Source: 3107 sp965216225
GTDB taxonomy: Bacteria; Pseudomonadota; Alphaproteobacteria; Rhodobacterales; Rhodobacteraceae
Direction: 5' to 3'
Assembly: GCA_965216225.1 (NCBI GenBank)
Contig: CBDCFF010000033.1
Location: 190,265-254,264 of the forward strand
Length of the DNA stretch: 64,000 nucleotides
A program made the position numbers and the translations under genes. Position 1 is the stretch's first letter. Each line of letters starts with the position of its first letter. Of the stretch, positions 8,223 to 17,298 are shown piece after piece. The notes below the pieces were generated by a model that saw nothing but the letters and a program-made list of their open reading frames with translations, did not search any database and had not been told where the DNA came from.

Positions 8223-10823
8223 CTACCGCTTGACCGACCACCAGCCCCGGCGGCGCGGCTTCTTTTCCGGCTCAGCCGTCACCGCCGGTTCCGGCGTTTC
8301 TGCGGACGGCGCCTGCCCTGACTGCGCCTCTGCCGGCGCGGCAACCGGGGCAGATGATTCATTCGCAACAACAGGTTCCGAATCGGGGGCCGAATCAGGG
8401 GTCGGATCGGGGGTCGCAGCGGATTTCTCCTCCACTGCCGCAGATACCGTTTTCGCTTCCGGCGGCGCAGAGGTTGCGGCGGCCTCGGCCCCCTCTTCGG
8501 GCATCGCGGTTTTCTTCCTGCGCACTCTTGTCAGGCGCTTTTTGGGCGCCGGCTCTTCCACCGTTTGCGCAGGCGCTTCGACGGACGCCGCAGCGGGCGC
8601 GCCATCCGTGTGGGTATCCGCCGCCTTGACGGATTTCCTGCGCACACGGTGCGTTTCCCTGTTCGGGGCCTCGTCGGTCGCCGACACGCCTGCGGGGGCA
8701 TCCGCGTCTGTCCGGGCGCCATCCGCGACGGCCTCCGCCTGCCCGGGGCTTTCTTCGGTCCCGGCAGCCATCTCGCCCTGGCCGTCCCGACGACGACGCC
8801 CGCGACGGCGGCGTTTCTTTTTCGGCGCGGTGGTTTCGCCATCCTCTTCGCTGACCGGGCTCTCTGCTGCCTCATCGGGCATGTCCGGCGCCATCGCATC
8901 GGCCGACACGACCGGGGGCGGGGCCGTTTCCGTCACCCGTCGGGTCGCGGTCTTGAAACGCTCGACCGAGAAATCAGGGCTGATCAGGAACGGATCGGCC
9001 TCGACCCGGATCGCCAGGCCATAGTCCGCCTCGATCCGGGTCAGATGCTCACGCTTGGTGTTGATCAGGAAATTCACGACCCCGACCGGCGCCTTCAGCA
9101 GCACCTCACGCGACTGGCGGCGCACGCCCTCATTTTCCAGTTGGCGCAGGATGGTCAGCGCCAGACTGTCATCCGACCGGATCAGTCCGGTGCCGTGGCA
9201 ATGGTTGCAGGGCTGGGTCGTCACCTCGATCATCCCCGGACGCAGACGCTGGCGGCTCATCTCCAGCAGGCCAAAGCCGGAAATCCTGCCGACCTGAATC
9301 CGCGCGCGATCGGTTTTCAGTTTCTCCTTGAGACGCTTTTCGACCGCCGCATTGTTCCTGCGATCATCCATGTCGATGAAGTCGATGACGATCAGTCCGG
9401 CCAGATCGCGCAACCGCAATTGCCGCGCCACCTCTTCCGACGCTTCCAGATTGGTCCTGAGCGCGGTCTCCTCGATCGAGCCTTCCCTGGTCGCCTTGCC
9501 GGAGTTCACGTCAATCGCGACCAGCGCCTCGGTCACGCCGATCACGATGTAGCCGCCCGATTTCAGCCGCACCGTCGGGTTGAACATCTCGTCCAGATAG
9601 CTTTCCACCTGATAACGCGCAAAAAGCGGCATCGGGTCCGAATGGCACTTCACATTCTTGGCGTGGGAGGGCATGATCATCTTCATGAAATCCTTGGCGG
9701 TGCGATAGGCCGCCTCGCCTTCCACGACAACCTCGTCAATCTCGCGGCTGTAAAGATCGCGGATCGACCTTTTGATCAGGTCGCCCTCTTCGTAAATCTT
9801 CGCCGGGGCGATGGATTTCAGGGTCAGTTCGCGGATCTGTTCCCACAGTCGTTGAAGAAATTCGTAATCGCGCTTGATCTCTGCCTTGGTCCGCATGGCC
9901 CCCGCCGTGCGGATGATCAGGCCGGCCCCCTGCGGCACTTCGATTTCCGCCGCAGCCGTTTTCAGCTTCTTCCGGTCTGTGGCATTGGTGATCTTGCGGG
10001 AAATCCCGCCACCGCGCGCGGTGTTGGGCATAAGCACACAATAGCGACCCGCCAGCGACAGGTAAGTGGTCAGCGCCGCGCCTTTGTTGCCTCGCTCCTC
10101 TTTCACCACCTGCACCAGCAGAATCTGGCGAACCTTGATGACCTCCTGAATCCTGTAACGCTTCGGGCGCGGCTTGCGCTGATGGCGGATTTCCTCTGCT
10201 ACATCCTCGTCGGCGACCGACTCGATCGCATCATCCTTTTCGGAAGCATCCAGATGCCTGGGGCCGTCATCCTCATCGGCTTCGTATTCCCCGCCATCCC
10301 CCGGCGCGGCGCCGTCCGGCAGGGGTTCTGCCGAAGTCGCCACAGCCGATTCCGCGTCGGCGCCTTCATCCGCAGTGTCGGCCTCGATGCCGCCCTCCAG
10401 ATCAATGACATCCATGCCGCTGATTTCCCCGGTTTTCACCGCATCGCCGGAAACCGTCCTTGCCGCCCTGGGGCGAGAGTGGGAACGCCGTTTCCTGAGC
10501 GCGGGTTTCTCGTCCTCCTCCTTCATCGCCTCGGCATGGGCGCGCTCTTCCTCCAGCAGCACCTGACGATCGGCGACGGGGATCTGGTAGTAATCCGGAT
10601 GAATCTCGGAAAACGCGAGGAAACCATGGCGATTGCCGCCATAATCCACGAAAGCCGCCTGCAAGGACGGCTCGACCCGCGCAACTTTCGCTAGGTAGAT
10701 GTTGCCAGCAAGCTGGCGTTTGTTCCCGGACTCAAAATCGAACTCCTCAACCTTGTTTCCGTCGGCCACAACCACGCGAGTCTCCTCGGCGTGGGTGGCA
10801 TCAATAAGCATTTTCTTGGCCAT
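8223..10823 (-). CDS. rne: Ribonuclease E
   Basis: RNase E is the main endonuclease of mRNA decay and rRNA/tRNA processing and the scaffold of the degradosome. The 866-residue protein has an N-terminal S1 domain (NIYLAKVARVEPSLQAAFVDYG) carrying a long acidic/basic insertion typical of Alphaproteobacteria. The catalytic DNase-I-like domain has ALVAIDVNSGK. The zinc-link region reads PCNHCHGTG. The disordered C-terminal tail, of about 220 residues, has Arg-rich patches (KKKRRRRGRRRR) and ends in RRRGWWSVKR. The start MAKKMLIDATHAEETRV fits the family. Confidence 0.97.
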   Translation of the reverse strand: MAKKMLIDATHAEETRVVVADGNKVEEFDFESGNKRQLAGNIYLAKVARVEPSLQAAFVDYGGNRHGFLAFSEIHPDYYQIPVADRQVLLEEERAHAEAMKEEDEKPALRKRRSHSRPRAARTVSGDAVKTGEISGMDVIDLEGGIEADTADEGADAESAVATSAEPLPDGAAPGDGGEYEADEDDGPRHLDASEKDDAIESVADEDVAEEIRHQRKPRPKRYRIQEVIKVRQILLVQVVKEERGNKGAALTTYLSLAGRYCVLMPNTARGGGISRKITNATDRKKLKTAAAEIEVPQGAGLIIRTAGAMRTKAEIKRDYEFLQRLWEQIRELTLKSIAPAKIYEEGDLIKRSIRDLYSREIDEVVVEGEAAYRTAKDFMKMIMPSHAKNVKCHSDPMPLFARYQVESYLDEMFNPTVRLKSGGYIVIGVTEALVAIDVNSGKATREGSIEETALRTNLEASEEVARQLRLRDLAGLIVIDFIDMDDRRNNAAVEKRLKEKLKTDRARIQVGRISGFGLLEMSRQRLRPGMIEVTTQPCNHCHGTGLIRSDDSLALTILRQLENEGVRRQSREVLLKAPVGVVNFLINTKREHLTRIEADYGLAIRVEADPFLISPDFSVERFKTATRRVTETAPPPVVSADAMAPDMPDEAAESPVSEEDGETTAPKKKRRRRGRRRRDGQGEMAAGTEESPGQAEAVADGARTDADAPAGVSATDEAPNRETHRVRRKSVKAADTHTDGAPAAASVEAPAQTVEEPAPKKRLTRVRRKKTAMPEEGAEAAATSAPPEAKTVSAAVEEKSAATPDPTPDSAPDSEPVVANESSAPVAAPAEAQSGQAPSAETPEPAVTAEPEKKPRRRGWWSVKR

Positions 10824-11258
10824 GAAATCTCTTCACACCGCCCGACGCACCCTGCCTCTGGCGGGGCGATACGATGGCGGCAACATGTTCGGGCAATGTC
10901 CGACGCGGGCACAGGACGAATCGTGGGTATTTTCCTCAACGCTCTGATCCTGTTCAACAATTCACGCCTCATCGCGGTTCTTCCCTGATGCCGAAGGCAT
11001 CTGTTCACACGCCCGGCCAGTGTCGGCCCTCGGGCAATAATGCGGTCTTTCAACCTGCTTTGTCTGTTCCGAATGCAGAAGATCTGACCTGCCGCACCTC
11101 AAGAACAGCGAAACTTTCCATGCGGTCCGTTTGATAACCGGAACCCTGCGTGTGCAACATAAATGCGAATGTGGGAAAATTACAATGGGAAAAATCACCA
11201 GGCCGGGAAAAACCGACGGAATCGCCGTGCCGCCCTGTTGTCGCAGCGGTCGCGTGGC
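10824..11258 (-). promoter_or_regulatory. Long rne upstream region, no gene seen
   Basis: About 435 bases between rne and dctD contain no convincing coding frame. Long 5' untranslated leaders are known for rne in other bacteria, where RNase E autoregulates its mRNA. Here a small perfect hairpin (GATGCC, loop GAA, GGCATC at 10987-11001) lies within the putative leader. No promoter could be assigned with confidence. Confidence 0.3.
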
Positions 11259-12590
11259 CTACAGATAATTCGTCCGCTGCAATCCGTATTTCGCCATTTT
11301 CTCGTTCAGGGTCCGGCGCGGCAGCGACAGTTCTTTCATCACCTTGACAATGGAACCCCGGTGGCGGCGCATCGTGTTGTCGATCAGCATACGCTCAAAG
11401 GCTTCGACATATTCCTTCAGTGGCTTGCCTTCGGTGGTCACGATTGGCCGTATCTCGTCGCCATCGGTCGTCAGCAGGCTGGCGATGGCGCCAGAGCCGC
11501 GGCGGTTTTGCAGAACCGCGCGTTCGGCGACATTCACGAGTTGCCGCACATTCCCCGGCCACGGCGCCTGCATCAACTGCGCAGCCTCCTGCGCGGTGAC
11601 GGACGGTGCCGCGCACCCATATTCCCCGGCAAATTGCTCGGTCAGGCGGGTGAACAGAATCAGAATATCCTCGCCCCGGCTGCGCAGGGGCGGCAGGGTG
11701 ATCCGCATCGCCGACAGACGGTAATAGAGGTCCGGCCGCAGCACGTCTTCCAGCGTCTTGTCCCGTGTTTGCAGGTTGGACACCGCCACGATCCGCGTTG
11801 CCGCCGGGGTTCCCAGATCGTTGATATAGCTCAACAGCCGGGCCTGAGCCACGGAACCCAGCGTTTCGACATCCTCCAGCACCAGCGTGCCGCCGCCGGC
11901 TTCCTCCGCCAATGGCTGCGCATCGCCATCCCTGCGGGGACCAAAAAGCCCCTGCGACAGGGCTTCATCTTCAAGCCCGGCGCAGGAAATCAGGGCGAAA
12001 GGCCGGTTTGCGCGCGGGCCAACCGCATGAAGCGCATGTGCGACCAGCGATTTCCCGGTCCCGGTTTCGCCGTCGATCAGCACATGACCGTCAGCCTGCC
12101 CCAGGTCCAGTATATCTTCCCGCAAACGTCCCATTTCGGGCGATTTGCCGATCAGTTTCTCCATGATCGACGTGCCCCCCGACAACTCCCTGCGCAACGC
12201 GCGGCTGTCCAGCGTCAGACGGCGGCGGCGGGTCGCCTTTTGCACCAGTTCCGTCATCCTGTCGGGGTTGAAGGGCTTTTCCAGAAAATCGAGGGCGCCG
12301 ACCCGCATCGCCTCCACCGCCATCGGAACATCGCCATGACCGGTGATCATGATGACCGGCAACCCGCTATCGACGCTCATCAAACGCTTCAGAAACCGCA
12401 TTCCGTCCATGCCCGGCATCCGGATATCGCTGACGATCACCCCCGGATAATCGGCAGTCACCGCCTTCAGCGCCGCCTCGGCGCCGGAAAATGTCTCGGT
12501 GTCAAATCCCGACAGCGTCAGCCACTGGCTGATCGACTGGCGCATGTCCTGCTCGTCATCGACGATTACAATTTTGATTGTCCGGGCCAT
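11259..12590 (-). CDS. dctD: C4-dicarboxylate response regulator DctD-like
   Basis: This is a 443-residue NtrC-class regulator. It has a receiver domain (VDDEQDMRQS, with phosphoacceptor region VIVSDIRMPGMDG), an AAA+ domain with Walker A GETGTGKS and arginine-finger region RPDLYYRLS, the segment PWPGNVRQL, and a C-terminal Fis helix-turn-helix. The GAFTGA loop that contacts sigma-54 is missing: after LFG the sequence runs PRRDGDAQPLAEEAGGGT, and Walker B reads VLED instead of LFLDE. It lies 7 bases downstream of dctB, its presumed kinase. Whether it still uses sigma-54 is doubtful. Confidence 0.85.
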   Translation of the reverse strand: MARTIKIVIVDDEQDMRQSISQWLTLSGFDTETFSGAEAALKAVTADYPGVIVSDIRMPGMDGMRFLKRLMSVDSGLPVIMITGHGDVPMAVEAMRVGALDFLEKPFNPDRMTELVQKATRRRRLTLDSRALRRELSGGTSIMEKLIGKSPEMGRLREDILDLGQADGHVLIDGETGTGKSLVAHALHAVGPRANRPFALISCAGLEDEALSQGLFGPRRDGDAQPLAEEAGGGTLVLEDVETLGSVAQARLLSYINDLGTPAATRIVAVSNLQTRDKTLEDVLRPDLYYRLSAMRITLPPLRSRGEDILILFTRLTEQFAGEYGCAAPSVTAQEAAQLMQAPWPGNVRQLVNVAERAVLQNRRGSGAIASLLTTDGDEIRPIVTTEGKPLKEYVEAFERMLIDNTMRRHRGSIVKVMKELSLPRRTLNEKMAKYGLQRTNYL

Positions 12591-12597
12591 TCCCTGA

Positions 12598-14355
12598 TCA
12601 CTCGGCTGCTTCGATGTCTTCGTTCAGTACGGGAAGCTGAATTTCAAACACTGCGCCGCCAGAGGGCCCGTTTCCGGCAATTAACCGCCCACCCAGATCG
12701 TTGACGATGCCCGACGCAATGGCAAGACCCAGCCCGACACCGTCGCCGGGCCGCTTGGTCGTGTAGAAGGGTTCGAACAGGCTTTCCGGATCCTCTATGC
12801 CCTCGCCATTGTCGCGCACGGTCAGGGTGATGGCGTCGCCCGCCGACAAAAGCATTTCGATCACCGGCTGATCCACCTCTCTGGTGGCGTCCAGCGCGTT
12901 GCGCAAAAGGTTGATGATCACCTGCTCCAGCCGCAACCGGTCCGCCATCGCCATGACCGGATCGCGCGGCAGTGAGGCATCGACACTGATCTGCCGGCTT
13001 TTCAGTTGCGGCTCCATCATCGACAGGGCCGAGGATACCGCATGGCGCACATCCACCGGTTCCAGCGCCGCCTCCCCCTTGCGCGCATAGCTTTTCAGTT
13101 GCCGCGTGATTGCGCCCATCCGCTCGATCAGATCGTCGATGCGCTGAAATGACGAAAGGGCCTCTTCCGGGCGTCGCCTGCGCAACAGCAGCTTGGCCCC
13201 GGCCAGATAGGTTTTCATTGCCGCAAGCGGCTGGTTCAGCTCATGGCTGACCGCCGCCGACATTTCGCCCATCGCCGCGAGTTTGGACGATTGTTCGATC
13301 GTCTGCTCGACCACTTGCAGGTTTTTCTCAGCCTTCTCGCGTTCGGCGATTTCGCGCTGAAGCCGCGCATTCAACGCCCGAAGCTCCACCGATTCCCGCT
13401 GGAATATCCGCGACCTGACCATCGCCTGCCGCGACAGCAGGTAAAAGGTCAGGGACAACAGGATGGCGAAGCCCATGATCTCCAGCGCCAGAACGCCATT
13501 CACCCTGCTGCGCACGGGCGAAAACGTGGTGTAGGATGTCATCATCCAGCCACGGAACGGAATCCGCGCCTCAAGGCGCATGACGGCCTCGCCCCTCAGA
13601 TAGGCGTCGGGCGGCAGGGCCCGCCAATCCGCGGTCGCCTGGAACGCGCGCAGAATTGCGGATGGGGCGGAACGCACCGCAAGCGCTTCCTCTTCCGTCA
13701 GCCCGCGCCAGCGCGGCTCGGTCGCCAGAATGATGCTGCCCTCGCTGTCCCTCACGATCACCGCATCCGAAATACCGGCCCACGAGGTTTCGAACTGCTT
13801 CAGATCCACCTTTGCAACGATCACGCCGACGCTGCGGCCCGATGAAACGACCCGGCGGGAATAGTGGAAATCCACCGCGCCGCTCTCGCCGCGATTGACG
13901 GTGAAAACGGTATCGGAGGACCGCATCGCCTCGATGAAATAGGCTTCGGACCTGTGCCCCGACCCGATCCGCTCGCGCAGCGTCGAGGCAACCGCCCTGC
14001 CATCGCGGTCCAGCAGCATCAGACTTTCGGCGCCGATTTCCTCGATGAATGAAAACAGGCGCTGCGTGGTTTGCGAAAAGTCGCTGCTTTCCAGCGCACC
14101 GATAAGCGCCGCATCGCGTGAAAGAAGCTGCGGGATGATCGCCGCGCGCCGCAACTCGCTCAGGAGGTTCCCGGAATAAAGCGCCAGCCGCACCTGCGCG
14201 CGGTTTCGCGTGGATTCGGTAAACCTTTCCGTCAGAAAGATATTCGTCATCCAGACAATCGCCACCTCGATCGCAATCAGCGAAATGATGACACTCCGCA
14301 GCCGCCATGACATGTGCCCGGATGTCGGCCCTTCTTTTGCAGCAACCTCGGTCAT
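12598..14355 (-). CDS. dctB: C4-dicarboxylate sensor histidine kinase DctB-like
   Basis: The 585-residue membrane kinase has one N-terminal helix (VIISLIAIEVAIVWMTNIF), a large periplasmic PDC-type sensor, and a second helix at about residues 300-320. A coiled-coil linker follows, then a HisKA domain with SHELNQPLAAMKTY and a HATPase domain with NLLRNALDAT, DNGEGI and GVGLGLAI. This layout is that of DctB, which senses succinate, malate or fumarate. It is transcribed with dctD, and its start codon is only 28 bases from the first CRISPR repeat. Confidence 0.85.
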   Translation of the reverse strand: MTEVAAKEGPTSGHMSWRLRSVIISLIAIEVAIVWMTNIFLTERFTESTRNRAQVRLALYSGNLLSELRRAAIIPQLLSRDAALIGALESSDFSQTTQRLFSFIEEIGAESLMLLDRDGRAVASTLRERIGSGHRSEAYFIEAMRSSDTVFTVNRGESGAVDFHYSRRVVSSGRSVGVIVAKVDLKQFETSWAGISDAVIVRDSEGSIILATEPRWRGLTEEEALAVRSAPSAILRAFQATADWRALPPDAYLRGEAVMRLEARIPFRGWMMTSYTTFSPVRSRVNGVLALEIMGFAILLSLTFYLLSRQAMVRSRIFQRESVELRALNARLQREIAEREKAEKNLQVVEQTIEQSSKLAAMGEMSAAVSHELNQPLAAMKTYLAGAKLLLRRRRPEEALSSFQRIDDLIERMGAITRQLKSYARKGEAALEPVDVRHAVSSALSMMEPQLKSRQISVDASLPRDPVMAMADRLRLEQVIINLLRNALDATREVDQPVIEMLLSAGDAITLTVRDNGEGIEDPESLFEPFYTTKRPGDGVGLGLAIASGIVNDLGGRLIAGNGPSGGAVFEIQLPVLNEDIEAAE

Positions 14356-14383
14356 TGTCAGAGTGTAGGGCCGGGCGCGGGCA

Positions 14384-15109
14384 GGCTCAACCCCGCGCGC
14401 GCGCCTGTACTCGGAGAGCGGGATCGGCGGCCATCGCCTTTATCATCGCGGGCTCAACCCCGCGCGCGCGCCTGTACTCGGAGAGGCGTTCGCGCAGCGC
14501 CTGCCTGATGGACGCTGGGCTCAACCCCGCGCGCGCGCCCGTACGGAGACATTCTCGATGCGGCCAGGCGGGTTCTTGGCCTCAACCCCGCGCGCGCGCC
14601 TGTACGGATATTGACGCGCTTGAGGACCTGCTTGGCTATGGCTCAACCCCGCGCGCGCGCCTGTACGTGAGCCGCAGTATTCGCGTTGCCTGGCGATTTC
14701 CGCCAGGGCTCAACCCCGCGCGCGCGCCTGTACGTGAGCCCGTTTCCTTCTACTCGCCGCAGCTTTGATGCTGGCTCAACCCCGCGCGCGCGCCTGTACG
14801 TGAGCCAGGTCTATCCCCGCCTGTGCGGGGGAACCAAAGGCTCAACCCCGCGCGCGCGCCTGTACGTGAGCCGTCGAAAGCCCCTCGATGGTGGCGAGCG
14901 GCTCAACCCCGCGCGCGCGCCTGTACGTCTCCGCGAGCGCGCCGCCAACGCCGTGCTCGCGGCTCAACCCCGCGCGCGCGCCTGTACGTCTCGACGAGCA
15001 GGGGCAGGCAGACGTTCCCCCGGCTCAACCCCGCGCGCGCGCCTGTACGATCAGATCGACGTTTTTAACAATGGTTTCAGTCGGCTCAACCCCGCGCGCG
15101 CGCCTGTAC
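14384..15109 (-). CRISPR. CRISPR array, 12 repeats, type I-E-like, no cas genes
   Basis: Twelve near-identical 27-base repeats (GGCTCAACCCC, then alternating GC, then CCTGTAC) start at 14384, 14451, 14518, 14579, 14640, 14707, 14773, 14839, 14900, 14961, 15022 and 15083. All spacers differ. The period is 61 in six intervals and 66-67 in five. Only repeats 3 (one base near its end) and 4 (second base) deviate. Read on the minus strand the repeat ends GCGGGGTTGAGCC(G), resembling the type I-E 3' handle (ATAAACCG-like). A 61-base period is the I-E value. The degenerate units lie toward dctB, supporting minus-strand orientation. There is no AT-rich leader and no cas gene in the window. Plus-strand open frames through the array are artefacts of stop-free repeats. 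Confidence 0.88.
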
Positions 15110-15140
15110 GTGATGTGACGGCCCCGGCGACGGTCGGTCG

Positions 15141-15809
15141 TCACGCGGCGGCCGGAACCCCGGCCAGAGCCCGGAACATCGCCGCGCCGTCGGTGCCGCC
15201 ATGGCCCGCATCCACCGCGCGCTCCGGGTGCGGCATCATTCCCAGCACCCGCCGGTTTTCCGACAACACCCCGGCAATGTCGGCGACCGACCCGTTCGGG
15301 TTCCCGACATAGCGAAAGGCAATGCGGTCTTCGCCTTCCAGACGCGCCACGGTGTCGGCGTCCACAGTGTAATTGCCATCGTGATGGGCAATCGGGATCG
15401 CGATCTCCTGCCCTCTGGCATAGGCGCGGGTGAACGGGCTGTCGGCGGTCTCGACCTTCAGGTTCACGGTCTTGCAGATGTACTTGATCCCCGCATTGCG
15501 CAGCAGCGCGCCGGGCAGCAGGCCGGTTTCCGTCAGGATATGAAAGCCGTTGCAGACTCCGAGAACATGCCCGCCCCGGCCAGCGAAATCGACGACCGAC
15601 CGGCAGACCGGCGAGCGCGCCGCAATCGCCCCGCAGCGCAGGTAATCGCCAAACGAAAAGCCCCCCGGCACCCCCACGAAATCCAGCCCCGCAGGCAATG
15701 CGGTATCCTTGTGCCAGACCATCCGCACATCGGCGCCGGCCGCGCGGAGCGCCACCGCCAGGTCACGGTCACAATTCGAACCGGGGAAAACGATGACGGC
15801 GGCTTTCAT
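15141..15809 (-). CDS. purQ: Phosphoribosylformylglycinamidine synthase, glutaminase subunit PurQ
   Basis: PurQ hydrolyses glutamine and passes ammonia to PurL in step four of purine synthesis. The 222-residue class I amidotransferase has nucleophile Cys in GVCNGFHIL and the His/Glu of the triad in MMPHPERAVD. The start MKAAVIVFPGSNCDRD overlaps the purS stop by four bases. An upstream extension of the frame is not PurQ-like. It is the last gene of purC-purS-purQ and ends 31 bases before the CRISPR array. Confidence 0.96.
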   Translation of the reverse strand: MKAAVIVFPGSNCDRDLAVALRAAGADVRMVWHKDTALPAGLDFVGVPGGFSFGDYLRCGAIAARSPVCRSVVDFAGRGGHVLGVCNGFHILTETGLLPGALLRNAGIKYICKTVNLKVETADSPFTRAYARGQEIAIPIAHHDGNYTVDADTVARLEGEDRIAFRYVGNPNGSVADIAGVLSENRRVLGMMPHPERAVDAGHGGTDGAAMFRALAGVPAAA

Positions 15810-16048
15810 CCGGCCAGTTCCAGCGAATAGCTCTCGATCACCATATTGGCCAGCAGCTTCTCGCACATCCCGGTCACGGCCGCCTCGGCCTTCGCCCTGT
15901 CGGTCTCGGCGAGGTCAAGCTCGATCACCTTGCCCTGACGGACGCCCTCGACCCCGTCGAAACCCAGCGACCCGAGCGCGTGGCGCACCGCCTCGCCCTG
16001 CGGATCAAGAACGCCTTCTTTCGGCATGACCAGAACGCGGGCTTTCAT
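15806..16048 (-). CDS. purS: Phosphoribosylformylglycinamidine synthase subunit PurS
   Basis: PurS (80 residues) is the small bridging subunit of the three-part PurSLQ complex, holding PurQ and PurL together. The sequence MKARVLVMPKEGVLDPQGEA and the C-terminal CEKLLANMVIESY are characteristic. The open frame extends much further upstream, but the true start is set by homology. It overlaps purQ by ATGA and follows purC by 14 bases. Confidence 0.94.
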   Translation of the reverse strand: MKARVLVMPKEGVLDPQGEAVRHALGSLGFDGVEGVRQGKVIELDLAETDRAKAEAAVTGMCEKLLANMVIESYSLELAG

Positions 16049-16062
16049 CGCGCGGACGCCTT

Positions 16063-16824
16063 TCAGTTCACAATCGTCGGTTTGGCGGCATGGGTGACGT
16101 TCGTGGGCATGACCCCCAGACGCCGGGCGACCTCGGAATAAGCATCCGACAGGTTGCCCAGATCGCGGCGGAACACGTCCTTGTCGAACTTCTGGCCGGT
16201 TTCCATGTCCCACAGGCGGCAACTGTCGGGGCTGATCTCGTCCGCCACGATCAGGCGCATGTAGTCGCCCTCCCAGATGCGGCCCACCTCGATCTTGAAA
16301 TCGACCAGCACGATGCCCACGGCATACATGACGCCCGACAGATAGTCGTTCACGCGCATGGCCAGCGCCACGATGTCATCCAGATCCTGCTGCGTCGCCC
16401 AGCCAAAGGCGATGATGTATTCCTCGGGCACCAGCGGATCGCCAAGTTTGTCGTCCTTGTAGCTGAACTCGATGATCGGGCGCGGCAGCGGTGTGCCCTC
16501 TTCCAGCCCCAGCCGGGTGCTCATGGACCCTGCGGCCAGGTTGCGCACGATGACCTCCAGCGGAATGATCTCGACCGCCCGGATCAGTTGCTCGCGCATG
16601 TTCAGCCGTTTCAGAAAATGGTTGGGCACGCCGATATTGCTCAGCCCTTTCATGAAAAACTCCGACAACCGGTTGTTCAGAACCCCCTTGCCGTCGATCA
16701 GATCCTTCTTCCCGGCGTTGAAGGCGGTCGCGTCATCCTTGAAATACTGAACCAGCGTGCCCGGTTCAGGCCCTTCATAAAGAATTTTCGCCTTGCCTTC
16801 GTAGAGTTTCTTGCGACGTGCCAT
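16063..16824 (-). CDS. purC: Phosphoribosylaminoimidazole-succinocarboxamide synthase PurC
   Basis: PurC joins aspartate to CAIR with ATP, giving SAICAR in purine synthesis. The 253-residue protein shows the family motifs KLYEGKAKILYEG, VRNLAAGSM and LVDFKIEVGR, with DEISPDSCRLWD near the active site. It begins the purC-purS-purQ operon and is divergent from the DUF1476 gene. Confidence 0.97.
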   Translation of the reverse strand: MARRKKLYEGKAKILYEGPEPGTLVQYFKDDATAFNAGKKDLIDGKGVLNNRLSEFFMKGLSNIGVPNHFLKRLNMREQLIRAVEIIPLEVIVRNLAAGSMSTRLGLEEGTPLPRPIIEFSYKDDKLGDPLVPEEYIIAFGWATQQDLDDIVALAMRVNDYLSGVMYAVGIVLVDFKIEVGRIWEGDYMRLIVADEISPDSCRLWDMETGQKFDKDVFRRDLGNLSDAYSEVARRLGVMPTNVTHAAKPTIVN

Positions 16825-16983
16825 GCCGACCCCTGTGCGCCGATGGGGCCAAGTCCCCGATCATTCATGCGCCCTATACGCGATGAGGCCGGCGCCCGCA
16901 AGAACGCGCTACCCCTTGCGGGCGCGCATCACAGACCCCATAACGGGAACACGAGCCGACGATGAAGTTTACGGAGACGAAAC

Positions 16984-17298
16984 ATGACCACATTCGACGA
17001 GCGCGAACAGGCTTTTGAAAACAGGTTCGCGCATGACCAGGAAATGCAGTTCAAGGCAGAAGCCCGGCGCAACAAACTGGTTGGGCTCTGGGCGGCGGAC
17101 CTGCTTGGCAAGACCGGCGATGAGGCGAAATCCTACGCGATCGACGTTGTAAAAGCTGATTTTGAAGAGGCCGGCCACGAAGATGTCGTGCGAAAACTGG
17201 CGGCAGACCTCGGCGACCGCTCGTCCGAAGAACAGATACGCGCAAAGATGAACGAACTGCTGAACACCGCGAGGGAACAGTTGATGGAGGAGGGCTGA
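16984..17298 (+). CDS. DUF1476 protein, ATP synthase zeta-like inhibitor
   Basis: The 104-residue helical protein starts MTTFDEREQAFENRFAHD and contains EARRNKLVGLWAADLLGKTG. It matches the DUF1476 family, whose Paracoccus member was characterised as the zeta subunit, an N-terminally acting inhibitor of F1-ATPase. The charged N-terminus is the inhibitory segment in that model. A GGAG box precedes the ATG. It stands alone opposite purC. The inhibitor role is transferred from the family, not shown here. Confidence 0.88.
   Translation: MTTFDEREQAFENRFAHDQEMQFKAEARRNKLVGLWAADLLGKTGDEAKSYAIDVVKADFEEAGHEDVVRKLAADLGDRSSEEQIRAKMNELLNTAREQLMEEG

Noticed and set aside
8565..10694. Long plus-strand open frame opposite rne
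   Set aside because: Shadow of RNase E, whose S1, catalytic and zinc-link motifs are clear on the minus strand.
14307..15312. Plus-strand open frames with repeated STPRARLYV / LNPARAPVR / QPRARACT peptides
   Set aside because: They arise because the CRISPR repeat has no stop in any plus frame; the three peptides are the three frames of the same repeat. No ribosome site or family supports them.
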